This document shows positions 13,301-20,838 of a stretch of DNA of 23,502 nt, in pieces. Origin of the DNA: JBDRNO01 sp043811005. Its GTDB lineage: Bacteria > Bacteroidota > Bacteroidia > NORP154. The translations under genes and the position numbers were made by a program. Position 1 is the first letter of the stretch. The number at the start of each line of letters is the position of its first letter. The stretch is from contig JBDRNO010000185.1 of the NCBI GenBank assembly GCA_043811005.1, positions 1 through 23,502 of the forward strand. Reading direction: 5' to 3'. A model generated the notes under the pieces. That model did no database searches. It was not told the DNA's origin and saw only the letters and a program-made list of their open reading frames with translations.

Positions 13301-15968
13301 GTTTACCATCCGGGTCAATAGTAACCACTTCCACTATGTGGTTGGTATCGGTAAGAAGCATCCCCCTGGTTTTATCTCCTTTAGGCAGCTTTATCCCTAC
13401 AAAAGATGTGTATGGTGAATAAGGGATGGAAAAACGGTCAATACTGAAATCACCGCTTTCTTCAAACACACGGCACACAAAATTGGCTTTTAGCATTCCA
13501 GGGGCGGCATCGGTCACGGAAATATCCGCCCACACTTTTGCTTCACCACCTTCATCAATCTTCCCGTCAAACAAAATCTGCTCCTCGGAATCAAACCGCC
13601 TGACCGGATCATCAAAAATAAAATCCGCATACTTTTTGAAAGATGTTCCCGCCTGAACTAATGTAACTGCAATCATTGCTTTCAGGTTCTTGGCAACAGC
13701 CCCATGCAACCATTTAACCGACAGATCCCCTGCAACATTACTCTGGCCTACTGACAATTTTTCAACTCCAAAATCAAGGTTGATCTTAAGACGGTTGGGC
13801 TTAATAGTTTCTATTTTAATTGTTTTGCTAAATGTTGCTCCTCCAACACGAACAGTAGCTGTCCAGTTTCCCGTGGGTGCATCCTGGCCGGTAGCTGTGC
13901 TAAAATTATAGAAGCCGTTCACTCCGGAGGAAAGAACAGCTTTATGTACTAACTGGCTTTGGGGATTTACTAATTCTAATGAAACGGGATGAGTCTTTGG
14001 AAGCAGTTGCTCTTTATCTTCAAGGATGAACATCACAAACAATGAATCACCTGGTCTCCATACCCCTCTTTCTCCATATATGTACCCCTTTATTCCTTTT
14101 TGGACCTGGTTGCCGGATACATCAAACCTGCTCAATGATAAAGAAGAACCATCATCCAACCGCAGATAACCTCTTTGCTCTCCCTTTTTTGCAATTAACA
14201 GGAACGGGGTTTCTTTCATGTCAAGCTTTGCCATTCCCATTTTGTCGGTTATAACGGTTTTTAATAATTGCTGCTGGTAATTGTAAACCTCAAGAGTAAC
14301 ATCGGCTAGGGGTTCTGTTGTTCTGAGGTCGGTAACGGCAAAGGTCATTGTCTTGTTATTCCCTGCTTTTGCTATCACCCCCAAATCTGATGCGAGGATA
14401 TTGCTACTTACTTTCCTTCTGCTTCCGTAGTAAGCGGAGTGGCAGGGATTGTCCCTTTGGCTCCAGTCACTCTCTCCATAATAGTAAGAGTCATAGGAAT
14501 AATAACCTGAAGCATTATCCCAGTAGCTCAATTCGGTTTCATCGTCCTCATCCCAACTCTCTTCAAGCTCTTCTAGCTCACTGTCTTCTTCCGATTCACC
14601 CGGACAGGAGTACAGTGAATATTGCTTCCTGAAACCAATCTCCACCTTGTAGATTGCTCCGGGCTCGGCTTCTATCAATTTTGACAAGTCTATTGAAAAC
14701 GCATTCCATTTACCGTAATCAAGTGGTTCGGAAGATGTTAACTGTACTCTCTTCTTCAATATCAATCTGCCCACACGTTTTAGCTGACTACTGCCGTCCA
14801 GCTGGTTCACCTGCAGGAACTGTGCAATATTATTTTCAAATATCTTGATTATCCTAAGATCAATACTACTTAGATTGACCGCTTCAAACGGGAATATGAG
14901 TCCGTCTGATTTTGGCAGGATAACCCCTTTCCCGATCAACCTTACAGCCGGCTTAATCTCTTCAAAAGTGATCTCGGTAATTGTCTGATCGGGTGATTTA
15001 TAGCTTAGGATATTTTTTATTCCCGGCTCAAGGATGATCTCCTTTTTCCCGGTTTGGCGCACCGGGGGGTAAACCCTTATCTCGTTGTCTTCTATGATGA
15101 ATTTCAGGTCACCTGTATTCTCCATCCGGATCAGTCCTTGCAGATTCTGCCTTTCCTGCAACGGATCGGAAAACTGCAGCAAGACGTATTGCTCGGGTTG
15201 CTGAACCACTCTAATATCCATCAGTTTAAAATCTCCAAGAGCGGGAACTTCCAGGGTATCACTGCCTTTTGATTCAATGCCGATAACATCACCGTTCCAT
15301 GTAATAAGAACATTTCCTTCCGATTCTCTTCGAATAATGCTATCAACCTGAAACTTGTGTTGTTTCATGTCGGACCCATGTTCCCAGCTAATACTTAGAT
15401 CCTCTTCATCCTGGGTGGCAGACATGACTTTCTCGATCTCATCATCATCAATAACATCGGCAGTTACAATAGAACCAAGAAGTTTATTCCACTGCAGGTT
15501 GTTTTTGTCGTATGTTTTCATGCCCTCCTTATGAAAGCTGAATGACTGCCTGATGGTCTGGAATTGGAACTCAAATGTCCTCAGATCACCCGGCACATCC
15601 AGTAACCTGGAAATATAGAATTCCGCATTAAAAACGGTTCCTGATGGCAGGTTTTTATCGGGAACAAACTCAATGGTCCTGCTATCAAGCCAATATAATT
15701 TCCCTTCTATATCCGGATCAAATTCAAAGAGATCATCATCAATCTCTTCACCTATCTCTACCGGATTTTGATATGCCTCCGACAGTTTGATGCGAATGCC
15801 CGACACTGCGGAGATAACCCCTGAGGTAAATGCGGAAATATAGGCGCTAAAAGCGGGGTTTATCTTTGGTGGTGCATCATGAGGTGTGCCACATTGCTTA
15901 AATAACATGGCAGTTAATATCAAAACGGCCATACCTGCTGTCATAATCATTGATCTTTTCTTTTTCAT
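10356..15968 (-). CDS. Bacterial alpha-2-macroglobulin family protein, lipoprotein
   Basis: This 1870-residue exported protein is expected to trap proteases by a covalent thioester. The N-terminus has a short hydrophobic signal ending at C26 (LFKQC), so it is probably anchored by lipid. MG-type beta domains fill the first two thirds. The thioester motif G-C-V-E-Q is intact at 1408-1412 (C1409), inside PHGCVEQTTS, followed by the alpha-helical thioester domain and a receptor-domain-like end. A glycine-rich segment near 1175-1195 (EALGGKGKKK) could belong to the bait region. Residues about 457-513 are an unusual acidic then Tyr-rich insert (EEDSELEELEESWDEDDE, then YYSYDSYYYG). The start has a consensus promoter upstream at 16011-16039. 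pbpC follows downstream, the usual partner. The family call is firm; activity is inferred from the intact thioester. Confidence 0.93.
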   Translation of the reverse strand: MKKKRSMIMTAGMAVLILTAMLFKQCGTPHDAPPKINPAFSAYISAFTSGVISAVSGIRIKLSEAYQNPVEIGEEIDDDLFEFDPDIEGKLYWLDSRTIEFVPDKNLPSGTVFNAEFYISRLLDVPGDLRTFEFQFQTIRQSFSFHKEGMKTYDKNNLQWNKLLGSIVTADVIDDDEIEKVMSATQDEEDLSISWEHGSDMKQHKFQVDSIIRRESEGNVLITWNGDVIGIESKGSDTLEVPALGDFKLMDIRVVQQPEQYVLLQFSDPLQERQNLQGLIRMENTGDLKFIIEDNEIRVYPPVRQTGKKEIILEPGIKNILSYKSPDQTITEITFEEIKPAVRLIGKGVILPKSDGLIFPFEAVNLSSIDLRIIKIFENNIAQFLQVNQLDGSSQLKRVGRLILKKRVQLTSSEPLDYGKWNAFSIDLSKLIEAEPGAIYKVEIGFRKQYSLYSCPGESEEDSELEELEESWDEDDETELSYWDNASGYYSYDSYYYGESDWSQRDNPCHSAYYGSRRKVSSNILASDLGVIAKAGNNKTMTFAVTDLRTTEPLADVTLEVYNYQQQLLKTVITDKMGMAKLDMKETPFLLIAKKGEQRGYLRLDDGSSLSLSRFDVSGNQVQKGIKGYIYGERGVWRPGDSLFVMFILEDKEQLLPKTHPVSLELVNPQSQLVHKAVLSSGVNGFYNFSTATGQDAPTGNWTATVRVGGATFSKTIKIETIKPNRLKINLDFGVEKLSVGQSNVAGDLSVKWLHGAVAKNLKAMIAVTLVQAGTSFKKYADFIFDDPVRRFDSEEQILFDGKIDEGGEAKVWADISVTDAAPGMLKANFVCRVFEESGDFSIDRFSIPYSPYTSFVGIKLPKGDKTRGMLLTDTNHIVEVVTIDPDGKPVSRDGLEVEVYKVNWRWWWDASDDNLASYVGRSHTMPVHSEKISTSNGKGQFKLRVDYPAWGRYLVRIFDPVSGHCTGRTVYIDWPGWAGRAQRDQPGAASMLTFSSDKNKYQVGEFATITFPAGGVGRALVSIESGSKVIDAYWVEPQKGETTFNFKVTDEMAPNVYLHLTLLQPHAQTANDLPIRLYGVIPIMVEDPATKLHPEIDMPDVLVPEEDVTIKIKEQEGKPMTYTIAVVDEGLLDLTRFKTPDPWSSFYAREALGVRTWDMYDMVMGAYGGKLEQIFSIGGDEALGGKGKKKAIRFKPMVKFLGPFELGSRSSNTHTFKMPQYVGSVRTMIIAGEDGAYGFAEKTTPVRKPLMVLATLPRVVGPGETVKLPVTIFAMEKKVKNVTVEVVTNEYFSLTGSKKKSITFSEIGDQVVNFELQVSSRLGIGTVKVIARSGSEKAEYDIEIDVRNPNPKVVDYVDAVIEAGQTWVTEYQLIGMAGTNKGVLEVSNIPPIDFGRRLKFLIGYPHGCVEQTTSSVFPQLFLADVMEVDEKMEQKISDNVKAGISRLQSFLLSNGGLGYWANASSANDWGTSYAGHFMLEAEARGYTLPAGFIKKWKKYQKKVARNWSPLSKKTKYYYSMYDLIQAYRLYTLALAKAPEMGAMNRLRESADLSLQARWRLAAAYVLAGQPEVAKELTGDLATDVKEYCEMSYTYGSSDRDRAMILETMSLMGERSKVIPLMQKVSNTLSSARWLSTQTTAYCLIAMSKFAGSQGTSKELNFTYGINGGKSVNAITELSVSQVDMGIKGTQGGKVEVANNGEGIIYARVTLEGIPETGDQTSSENNLKLTIVYKNMKGYAIDVSALEQGTDFMAEVTLRNPGILGHYKEMALTQIFPSGWEIINTRLDGFESVYAADVPTYQDIRDDRVYTYFDVLSGKTKTYRVLLNAAYLGKFYLPTVYCEAMYDNRINARKPGKWVEVVRAGGELEL

Positions 15969-16010
15969 GTTTTGGGGGATTTGTTAAAATGGAATTTTTA
16001 AAGCAACTAT

Positions 16011-16039
16011 CAAAAGTATAAAAAACTATTACTATTCAG
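16011..16039 (-). promoter_or_regulatory. Promoter for the alpha-2-macroglobulin gene
   Basis: On the minus strand TACTTTTG (16011-16018) matches TAnnTTTG exactly. CTG (16037-16039), 18 bases upstream, stands where TTG is expected. Transcription would begin near 16004, leaving a leader of about 36 bases before the ATG at 15968. Confidence 0.55.
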
Positions 16040-16082
16040 TTTTCCTTTAAAAAGTATTTTGCCATATCTGAAATTTACTTCC

Positions 16083-16115
16083 AGATTTCCTAAATCTTGG
16101 AGATTTAGGAAATCT
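16083..16115. repeat. 33-bp perfect palindrome, left copy flanking the TA module
   Basis: AGATTTCCTAAATCT (16083-16097), TGG loop, then AGATTTAGGAAATCT (16101-16115): a perfect 15-bp stem. The same stem recurs at 16892-16924 with a TTG loop, also preceded by CC. This copy is not downstream of any gene end, so it is unlikely to be a terminator. The remaining sequence between here and the antitoxin (16116-16275) shows nothing recognisable. Confidence 0.8.
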
Positions 16116-16275
16116 TGTCAAAAAAGCTTTGAGTGACAGGTCGGACTTTTGTGGACACAACCGAACCGCAAGTAGGGAGGAATAAGTACTATTATTCTAC
16201 AATTACCTTTAATATTGCACGAAGTAACACCGGGAATTTCTTCATTGAATTATAATTTTTAAAAAATCAATTTCA

Positions 16276-16283
16276 TATCTTTG
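16276..16283 (+). promoter_or_regulatory. -7 element of the toxin-antitoxin promoter
   Basis: TATCTTTG matches TAnnTTTG and lies 28 bases before the antitoxin ATG at 16311. No TTG occurs at the ideal distance upstream; the nearest, at 16245-16247, is about 9 bases too far. A six-codon frame starts at ATG 16288 and ends before the antitoxin start. Confidence 0.5.
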
Positions 16284-16310
16284 TATTATGAACAAAAAAA
16301 CATATTGATT

Positions 16311-16607
16311 ATGACCAGATTAACGATTGAAACGGATAATGCTGCCAATGCTAAATTTTTAGCTTCATTTTTAAAAAACCATAAATTGGTAAGAACAGTG
16401 GTAATAGAAAAGAAACGGGATAAGACTGATATTGTACAAGAACCGACAGAAGAATACAACTGGATAAATCCTTCCCGACCTGCTACTGATGAAGAAATTG
16501 AGCAGATGCTTGCTGATTGCGAAAAAGGTAAAGAAATACCCGCAAAAATTTCCCGTGCAAGAAACCTGAAAAAATTTAAAGAGTGGCAGCAAAAGAACTT
16601 AAAGTGA
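16311..16607 (+). CDS. Antitoxin of a type II toxin-antitoxin module
   Basis: This small protein of 98 residues begins MTRLTIETDNAANAKFLASF, a start seen in Bacteroidota antitoxins partnered with RelE/ParE toxins. The first half resembles a short DNA-binding or dimerising strand-helix unit. The second half is charged, with PATDEEIEQMLADCEKGKEI and a Lys-rich tail that would wrap the toxin. An in-frame TTG at 16281 is rejected because it overlaps the -7 promoter element; ATG 16311 is the natural start. The toxin gene overlaps its 3' end. It should neutralise the toxin and repress the shared promoter, as is usual for such modules. The partner identity supports the call more than the sequence itself does. 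Confidence 0.8.
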   Translation: MTRLTIETDNAANAKFLASFLKNHKLVRTVVIEKKRDKTDIVQEPTEEYNWINPSRPATDEEIEQMLADCEKGKEIPAKISRARNLKKFKEWQQKNLK

Positions 16608-16882
16608 TATATAAGCCACGAGCAGACAGGCAAATTTTCAGTCTTATGCTTTATATTACTCAAAAAGGTTATCCGGACACGGCTATTCAATTCTATAATG
16701 AACTTTATGATTTTGGAGATTCCCTTGGCATTTTTCCTGAAAAATACACTATAAGCAGACACGAAAAATTCAGAAAGCGGAATCTTAGATGCGCACCATA
16801 TAAGAATTACATCTTTATTTACAAAGTGTCCCGTAATAAACTTGTTATTTACAATATAGTTCACGGTAGCGCTATTCATTAA
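16583..16882 (+). CDS. RelE/ParE-family toxin
   Basis: This 99-residue basic protein has the ParE/RelE fold pattern: an initial strand KVIYKPRADRQI, two helices (about 19-45, ending AIQFYNELYDFGDSLGIFP), and then C-terminal strands with RCAPYKNYIFIYKV and KLVIYNIVHG. Such toxins cleave ribosome-bound mRNA (RelE) or poison DNA gyrase (ParE); the sequence does not decide which. GTG 16583 is chosen because it keeps the first strand; it overlaps the antitoxin by 25 bases. A second GTG at 16604 would overlap the antitoxin stop as GTGA and shorten the protein by seven residues; both are possible. It is followed by a palindrome that also marks the left side of the module. Confidence 0.85.
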   Translation: MAAKELKVIYKPRADRQIFSLMLYITQKGYPDTAIQFYNELYDFGDSLGIFPEKYTISRHEKFRKRNLRCAPYKNYIFIYKVSRNKLVIYNIVHGSAIH

Positions 16883-16891
16883 TTAATTTCC

Positions 16892-16924
16892 AGATTTCCT
16901 AAATCTTTGAGATTTAGGAAATCT
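16892..16924. terminator. Palindrome copy 2; possible bidirectional terminator
   Basis: This has the same 15-bp perfect stem as at 16083-16115, with a TTG loop. It begins ten bases after the toxin stop and is followed by TATTTTTTATTTTT, so it could end toxin transcription. Read the other way it lies beyond the stop of the convergent thioredoxin gene. The stem is AT-rich, and the second copy elsewhere suggests a repeat element first and a terminator second. Confidence 0.5.
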
Positions 16925-16941
16925 TATTTTTTATTTTTAAA

Positions 16942-18399
16942 CTATACTTCAATCCCTTCCAGCTTTTCCAGCATTTCCTTAATATTCCCGGAAGGTCTTG
17001 GGGCATTTACATTAATGATATTACCATCAGTATCGATCAATATAAATTGCGGAATTCCCTTGATCTTATAATCTTTAATAATAGTAGATTTCCATCCTTT
17101 TGCAAACAGTTGAACCCCTTTCATATTCTTTTCTTTCACCATCTTTTCCCATGATTCTTTGTTGTCATCAACAGATACACTTATGAATACAATGTTTTTA
17201 TCTTTAAATTCTTCCTGTAATTTTTCCAAATAAGGGATCTCGCGTCTACATGGGGAGCACCAAGTGGCCCATACATCAACATATACATATTTGCCTTTGA
17301 AGTCGCTAAGCGAAACAGTATCACCGTTCATATCAGGATATGCGAATTCAGGAGCGGGTTGACCTTCTCCTTGTTTTTTCCTTTTATTAACTTCTTTTTC
17401 GATCTTCGCAATATAGTCCTGATTGGTGCAATTTTTTTCAAAGTCAGACATTAATGCTTCGGTTTTATAAATTCCTGAGGATGTAATCTGTGGCTCCATT
17501 ATGGAGTAAAACATAAAATTTTTCACTTTTTCATCACTGAATAGCTCTTTTATCAGACGTAGTTTAATGGTAGTTATCGGATAATACAGGTCTTTTAAGC
17601 TGGAATCCTTTTCAAGCTCCTTATCAGCATTGGTTTTGAGATAGGTTTTTAAGACATTTTTGTACGACCCTAATTCCAATAAGGATGGATCATTCAAGTT
17701 TATTTGAGAGAGGTAATTGTCATAATTTTCTCCCAAATCAACCGAATCTTTTTTAGTATAATGTTTGCAATATTCCGGGTAGTTAAATCGCTTTTCTACC
17801 CATGAGTAAAGGATATTTGCTTTTTCAAATCTTTTGAATTTTTTGTTAATATTTTGTATAGAATCCAAAAACGTATCCAGGTGTTTTTCCATTACATCTC
17901 TTACTGAATCTGTTTTGGGAATAAATTGTTCAACTTCAAGAGAATAAAGTCTTTGACTACTAATTCTTATTTTTTCTTCAAATAGGAGTTTTTTTGCGAG
18001 GAAATTATTTGCTGCTGAGCCTGTTCCACTGTAGTTTATAGTTTCATCAAACTCCTCAGTATTAAGACTTAGACGCATGCTATCTCCTGGTGACAAGAAC
18101 AAAAAAGCATGTTCATTCCAGTGGAAAAATTTATAATAACCGGGCTCGTCAATATTAAAACTTGTTTCAAATTTTCCGTTCTTATCAACAATTCCAAAGC
18201 CAATTATAAATTCGCCATTCCTGTCAACAATAGTTGAATCAATAATTCCAGAACTGATCTCTTTACTACCTTTTATAAAAATATGATTGTTTACAGGATT
18301 TTCAATAGTGCCGGTTATTGTAACTGTTTTGTTGGTGTTTTCCGGCTGCTGGCAGGCAGCTATTACCAGCGCCAGGGATACGTAGAAAAATTTTTTCAT
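16942..18399 (-). CDS. TlpA/ResA-like thioredoxin lipoprotein with N-terminal DUF4369-like domain
   Basis: This 485-residue protein has a lipoprotein signal ending in IAAC (C16). The N-terminal part (about 25-120) has the beta-rich look of DUF4369 (TVTITGTIENPVNNHIFIKG, then GYYKFF and LFLSPGDSM). A long helical middle follows. The C-terminal TlpA-like thioredoxin domain (about 345-485) shows DFKGKYVYVDVWATWC, the active site WCSPC (380-384) and the cis-proline in KGIPQFIL (P450). It should reduce or exchange disulfides in exported proteins while tethered to a membrane. It is the last of a run of minus-strand exported genes, 66 bases after the thioredoxin at 18466-19317, so they may be co-transcribed. 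The extra block FIIGFGIVDKNGKFETSF looks like a duplicated loop (DRNGEFIIGF / DKNGKFETSF). Confidence 0.88.
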   Translation of the reverse strand: MKKFFYVSLALVIAACQQPENTNKTVTITGTIENPVNNHIFIKGSKEISSGIIDSTIVDRNGEFIIGFGIVDKNGKFETSFNIDEPGYYKFFHWNEHAFLFLSPGDSMRLSLNTEEFDETINYSGTGSAANNFLAKKLLFEEKIRISSQRLYSLEVEQFIPKTDSVRDVMEKHLDTFLDSIQNINKKFKRFEKANILYSWVEKRFNYPEYCKHYTKKDSVDLGENYDNYLSQINLNDPSLLELGSYKNVLKTYLKTNADKELEKDSSLKDLYYPITTIKLRLIKELFSDEKVKNFMFYSIMEPQITSSGIYKTEALMSDFEKNCTNQDYIAKIEKEVNKRKKQGEGQPAPEFAYPDMNGDTVSLSDFKGKYVYVDVWATWCSPCRREIPYLEKLQEEFKDKNIVFISVSVDDNKESWEKMVKEKNMKGVQLFAKGWKSTIIKDYKIKGIPQFILIDTDGNIINVNAPRPSGNIKEMLEKLEGIEV

Positions 18400-18465
18400 G
18401 ATGATTGGTTTTTGGTTTGTTTAGATTAATAGGATAAGTATAGGTATTTATAGTTTATTTCCATA

Positions 18466-19317
18466 TCAGGCAGATTTCATTTTTTTCTTACGGACAAAAC
18501 GCAATGCCTTTTTTACAGCAATAAAAATCCAGTAAAATGTTGATATTAAACCTATTGCAAATAATGCCAGAGCAGTTATTATAATGGCATTCTGGCATTT
18601 TTTCATAAGATTTTTGAACCATCCGTTTCTAATTTTTTCAGACACAACCTTTTTACCATATAAAGATTCGAACTTTTTACGATTTTCCTGTAAGAACCGG
18701 AAATATTCCGAATCATAGTCATGCACGTATTTATTAATTGCCTCCCAGCTTTCCTTTGAGAACCAATCCTTTTGATTCTCAAAAAATTCACTCAAAATAT
18801 CTTTATAGGGCAAACCTGCTTCGCGCAATATTTTAATATATTTCGTTAGTAATTGAGGATCTCTTTCGCCTGCTTCATACCGCTCTGTAAGGACAGATAG
18901 ATACTCTCCGGGGTTCAGGGCATCTTTTCCGAGCTGTATAAATTCCTTTATCTCTCTTTTCCCGATGCTTTTGTGCTTGAGATCTTTGTTGTGATCAAAA
19001 AAGAAAAATGTGGGATAACTTGTTACTTTGTGTTTTCTCGTAAACCACATCACCGATTCTTCATCTGCTTTTACTTTCACACAAATGAAATTCCGGTTGT
19101 AGAATTCAGCTACCGTATCATTGGTGTAGATGTTCTTATCCATCCACTTGCAGGGACCGCACCATTCTGTGTATACATCAACAAATATCAGCTTATTTTC
19201 GTCTTTGGCTGTTTGCAAGGCAGTTGAAATGTCTCCTTTAATAAAGTCAATACCCTGACAATAGGATGCTCCGATGATAAGAAGACTTGTAAGGGCTGGA
19301 AAAATATGTTTGAACAT
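18466..19317 (-). CDS. Exported thioredoxin-fold protein with C-terminal membrane anchor (cassette A)
   Basis: This 283-residue protein starts with a signal peptide (about 1-21). A thioredoxin domain follows, with WCGPC at 52-56 and the cis-proline in SYPTFFFF (P102), of the Thioredoxin_7 or DsbD-gamma-like kind (NKLIFVDVYTEWCGPCKWMD). Residues about 135-240 are helical. Residues about 244-268 form a membrane segment followed by a strongly basic tail (KKALRFVRKKKMKSA), so it would be anchored with the tail in the cytoplasm. It is a paralogue of 20839-22029: the two align to about residue 235, with almost identical DNA over the first 76 bases, then end differently. It lies 92 bases after the CAP-domain gene. 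A role in keeping that partner or other exported proteins reduced or correctly paired is inference. Confidence 0.85.
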   Translation of the reverse strand: MFKHIFPALTSLLIIGASYCQGIDFIKGDISTALQTAKDENKLIFVDVYTEWCGPCKWMDKNIYTNDTVAEFYNRNFICVKVKADEESVMWFTRKHKVTSYPTFFFFDHNKDLKHKSIGKREIKEFIQLGKDALNPGEYLSVLTERYEAGERDPQLLTKYIKILREAGLPYKDILSEFFENQKDWFSKESWEAINKYVHDYDSEYFRFLQENRKKFESLYGKKVVSEKIRNGWFKNLMKKCQNAIIITALALFAIGLISTFYWIFIAVKKALRFVRKKKMKSA

Positions 19318-19409
19318 TACTTTATTTTTTTCCTATTTTGTTTATTAAATTATCATTCATAATAATGCTTTTGCTCTCAATATTTTCATTATGTGCTTTT
19401 ATTTCATCT

Positions 19410-20108
19410 TTATCCCCCAAAATTCTGTGTTGCATAAGCATATTTCTTTTTCTTGCTTTTATATGTATTCCCATGCAAAGCGACCCCGTATCCGAGGAAT
19501 CTGAAATCAGGGTGTAGTATGTTTTTCCTGTGACCATAAGAACCCATCCATCCTTTAACCATACTTTCAGCAAGCTCAAGGTAGGTAAACGGTGTTATGA
19601 TTTTTTCTTTTCCCCAGGGTAAAAGAGATAAGATACCATAACGATATATTTCCCTGTAATCCACGGCTGGATATTTGGATATATTTTCTCCCCAGCCATT
19701 GAATTTGCCGCCAAAGTATTTAATCCTGTCACCCGGCGAATAAAATTCTTTGTCTTTTATGTTTTTGTGGCTGAAAAACCTTTTATCTCTCATTTGTTCA
19801 GAGTGAAACCGGGCGGCTTTGCATAGCTCTGTCGAGAAAACCAGTACCGTCTTTTTTCTCTTTTTCCTTTCCTTGTTGGTTAAATGAAATATTGCAGCGT
19901 TCAGTAGTTCAATGTCGGGGATTTCAAAATCAATTGGTTTATTTAGTCTTTCCAGTTTCAGGAATTCTTTTGCGCTGTATTGTGTACAGAAAGTATCGGA
20001 GGTGAGAATTATGTCAGGATTTATTTTGTTTACGGATTGAGAAAATGAATTAGGACTAAAGAATATCAGGGAAAAGGCAATTAAGGAGTATATATTTATT
20101 TTTTTCAT
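19410..20108 (-). CDS. Exported CAP-domain (SCP/PR-1-like) protein (cassette A)
   Basis: This 232-residue protein has a signal peptide (about 1-23, cleaved near SFSQ). Its CAP domain covers about 65-232. Signature residues are visible: HSEQMR (H102), FSH (112-114), GEN (140-142, E141), GHRKNIL (192-198, H193), then LGYGVA and the end YAYATQNFGG. The His/Glu set expected for the CAP cavity is therefore present. Bacterial CAP proteins are secreted and of mostly unknown role; some bind lipids and others have been proposed as proteases. Residues about 143-175 differ most from the paralogue at 22057-22767. The thioredoxin at 18466-19317 follows on the same strand. Two free cysteines in the mature part (C41, C96) are not shared with the paralogue at the same places. 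Confidence 0.9.
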   Translation of the reverse strand: MKKINIYSLIAFSLIFFSPNSFSQSVNKINPDIILTSDTFCTQYSAKEFLKLERLNKPIDFEIPDIELLNAAIFHLTNKERKKRKKTVLVFSTELCKAARFHSEQMRDKRFFSHKNIKDKEFYSPGDRIKYFGGKFNGWGENISKYPAVDYREIYRYGILSLLPWGKEKIITPFTYLELAESMVKGWMGSYGHRKNILHPDFRFLGYGVALHGNTYKSKKKKYAYATQNFGG

Positions 20109-20320
20109 CTTATGGTAAATTCTCTTTACAACGGATTAATTCAAGTATAAGAACACTTTTTTAAACGGTGTCCTAAGAATATATGTTTGATTAAACTGTA
20201 AGATTAAATCTAAATGATCTGTAAGGGATTGTCTTATATTTTTGTAATTAATTATCCGATATATATTAAAGGAAGATTAAACCGCCATAGGTTCTTTAAA
20301 AATACATTATTAAGTCCACT

Positions 20321-20560
20321 TTAATAAGTCATTTTTGCCACAAAGCCATCTCTTTCTATTCTAATCCATTTTGTTAAGACCGAATCGGAAGACCAGATAT
20401 AAGCGCCATAACCTTTTGGTATCTCATACTCTTTTGACCATCTTTTCTTTGTTTTTATTTCAAAGGTTTTTTCAATATTGAAGTCGGTTTCGAACATCAT
20501 GATTTGTTGTGCATTTGCTGCACTGCAATAACAAAAAATAGCTGTAATAAACAGCAACAT
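20321..20560 (-). CDS. Small exported protein of unknown function
   Basis: I do not recognise this 79-residue protein. Residues 1-17 look like a signal peptide cleaved after ANA (LLFITAIFCYCSAANAQQ). The mature part of about 62 residues holds TFEIKTKKRWSKEYEIPKGY and WIRIERDGFVAKMTY, a pattern of short alternating strands. It lies between the two CAP-thioredoxin cassettes on the same strand, 212 bases before the CAP gene at 19410-20108. The gap 20109-20320 is AT-rich, with only a weak -7-like TATACTTG at 20135-20142. Being exported like its neighbours, it may be cargo or an accessory of the cluster. Confidence 0.6.
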   Translation of the reverse strand: MLLFITAIFCYCSAANAQQIMMFETDFNIEKTFEIKTKKRWSKEYEIPKGYGAYIWSSDSVLTKWIRIERDGFVAKMTY

Positions 20561-20671
20561 AAGTATTAACTTATTTGATTTTTTTATTTTAAATAAATTT
20601 TTGAGGGTTGATTTCTCTTATTATTACTTTTTTCTTTGTTGTACAATAGGTACATTTATTCTGAGCAGTTT

Positions 20672-20827
20672 TTATTCCTTCATTAATCCTTTTTCATCTA
20701 AATATTTAAAGAAGCATATAAATTTGATCTGTAATTTTTTTGCTTTATCACAAGGATTATTTTCCGGTTCATCTATAAATAAACCAATAAAAAAACCGAC
20801 AACATTGTCTGTGCCTGTTTCTGTAAG
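20672..20827 (-). other. Possible gene fragment after the thioredoxin-TPR gene
   Basis: Twelve bases after the stop of the gene at 20839, in another frame, a 51-codon open stretch without a start reads FFIGLFIDEPENNPCDKAKK, then LQIKFICFFKYLDEKGLMKE. It looks more protein-like than random AT-rich DNA, yet has no ATG. It could be the end of a lost gene or chance. The other bases in 20561-20838 show nothing else. Confidence 0.2.
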
Positions 20828-20838
20828 CTACTTACTGC

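Noticed and set aside
14430..14600. Acidic and Tyr-rich insert in the alpha-2-macroglobulin as a novel domain
   Set aside because: I recall similar acidic and Tyr-rich stretches in Bacteroidota members of the family, so it is more likely a known variable linker.
10356..15968. Many plus-strand frames of 60-135 codons inside the alpha-2-macroglobulin gene
   Set aside because: All are antisense shadows of one continuous, motif-bearing 1870-codon gene.
16286..16879. 197-codon minus-strand frame over the toxin-antitoxin genes
   Set aside because: Antisense to two well supported overlapping genes; no motif and a Phe/Ser-rich composition.
19322..19579. 85-codon minus-strand frame overlapping the end of the CAP gene
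   Set aside because: It is the shifted frame of the CAP C-terminus plus intergenic sequence; no signal or family pattern.
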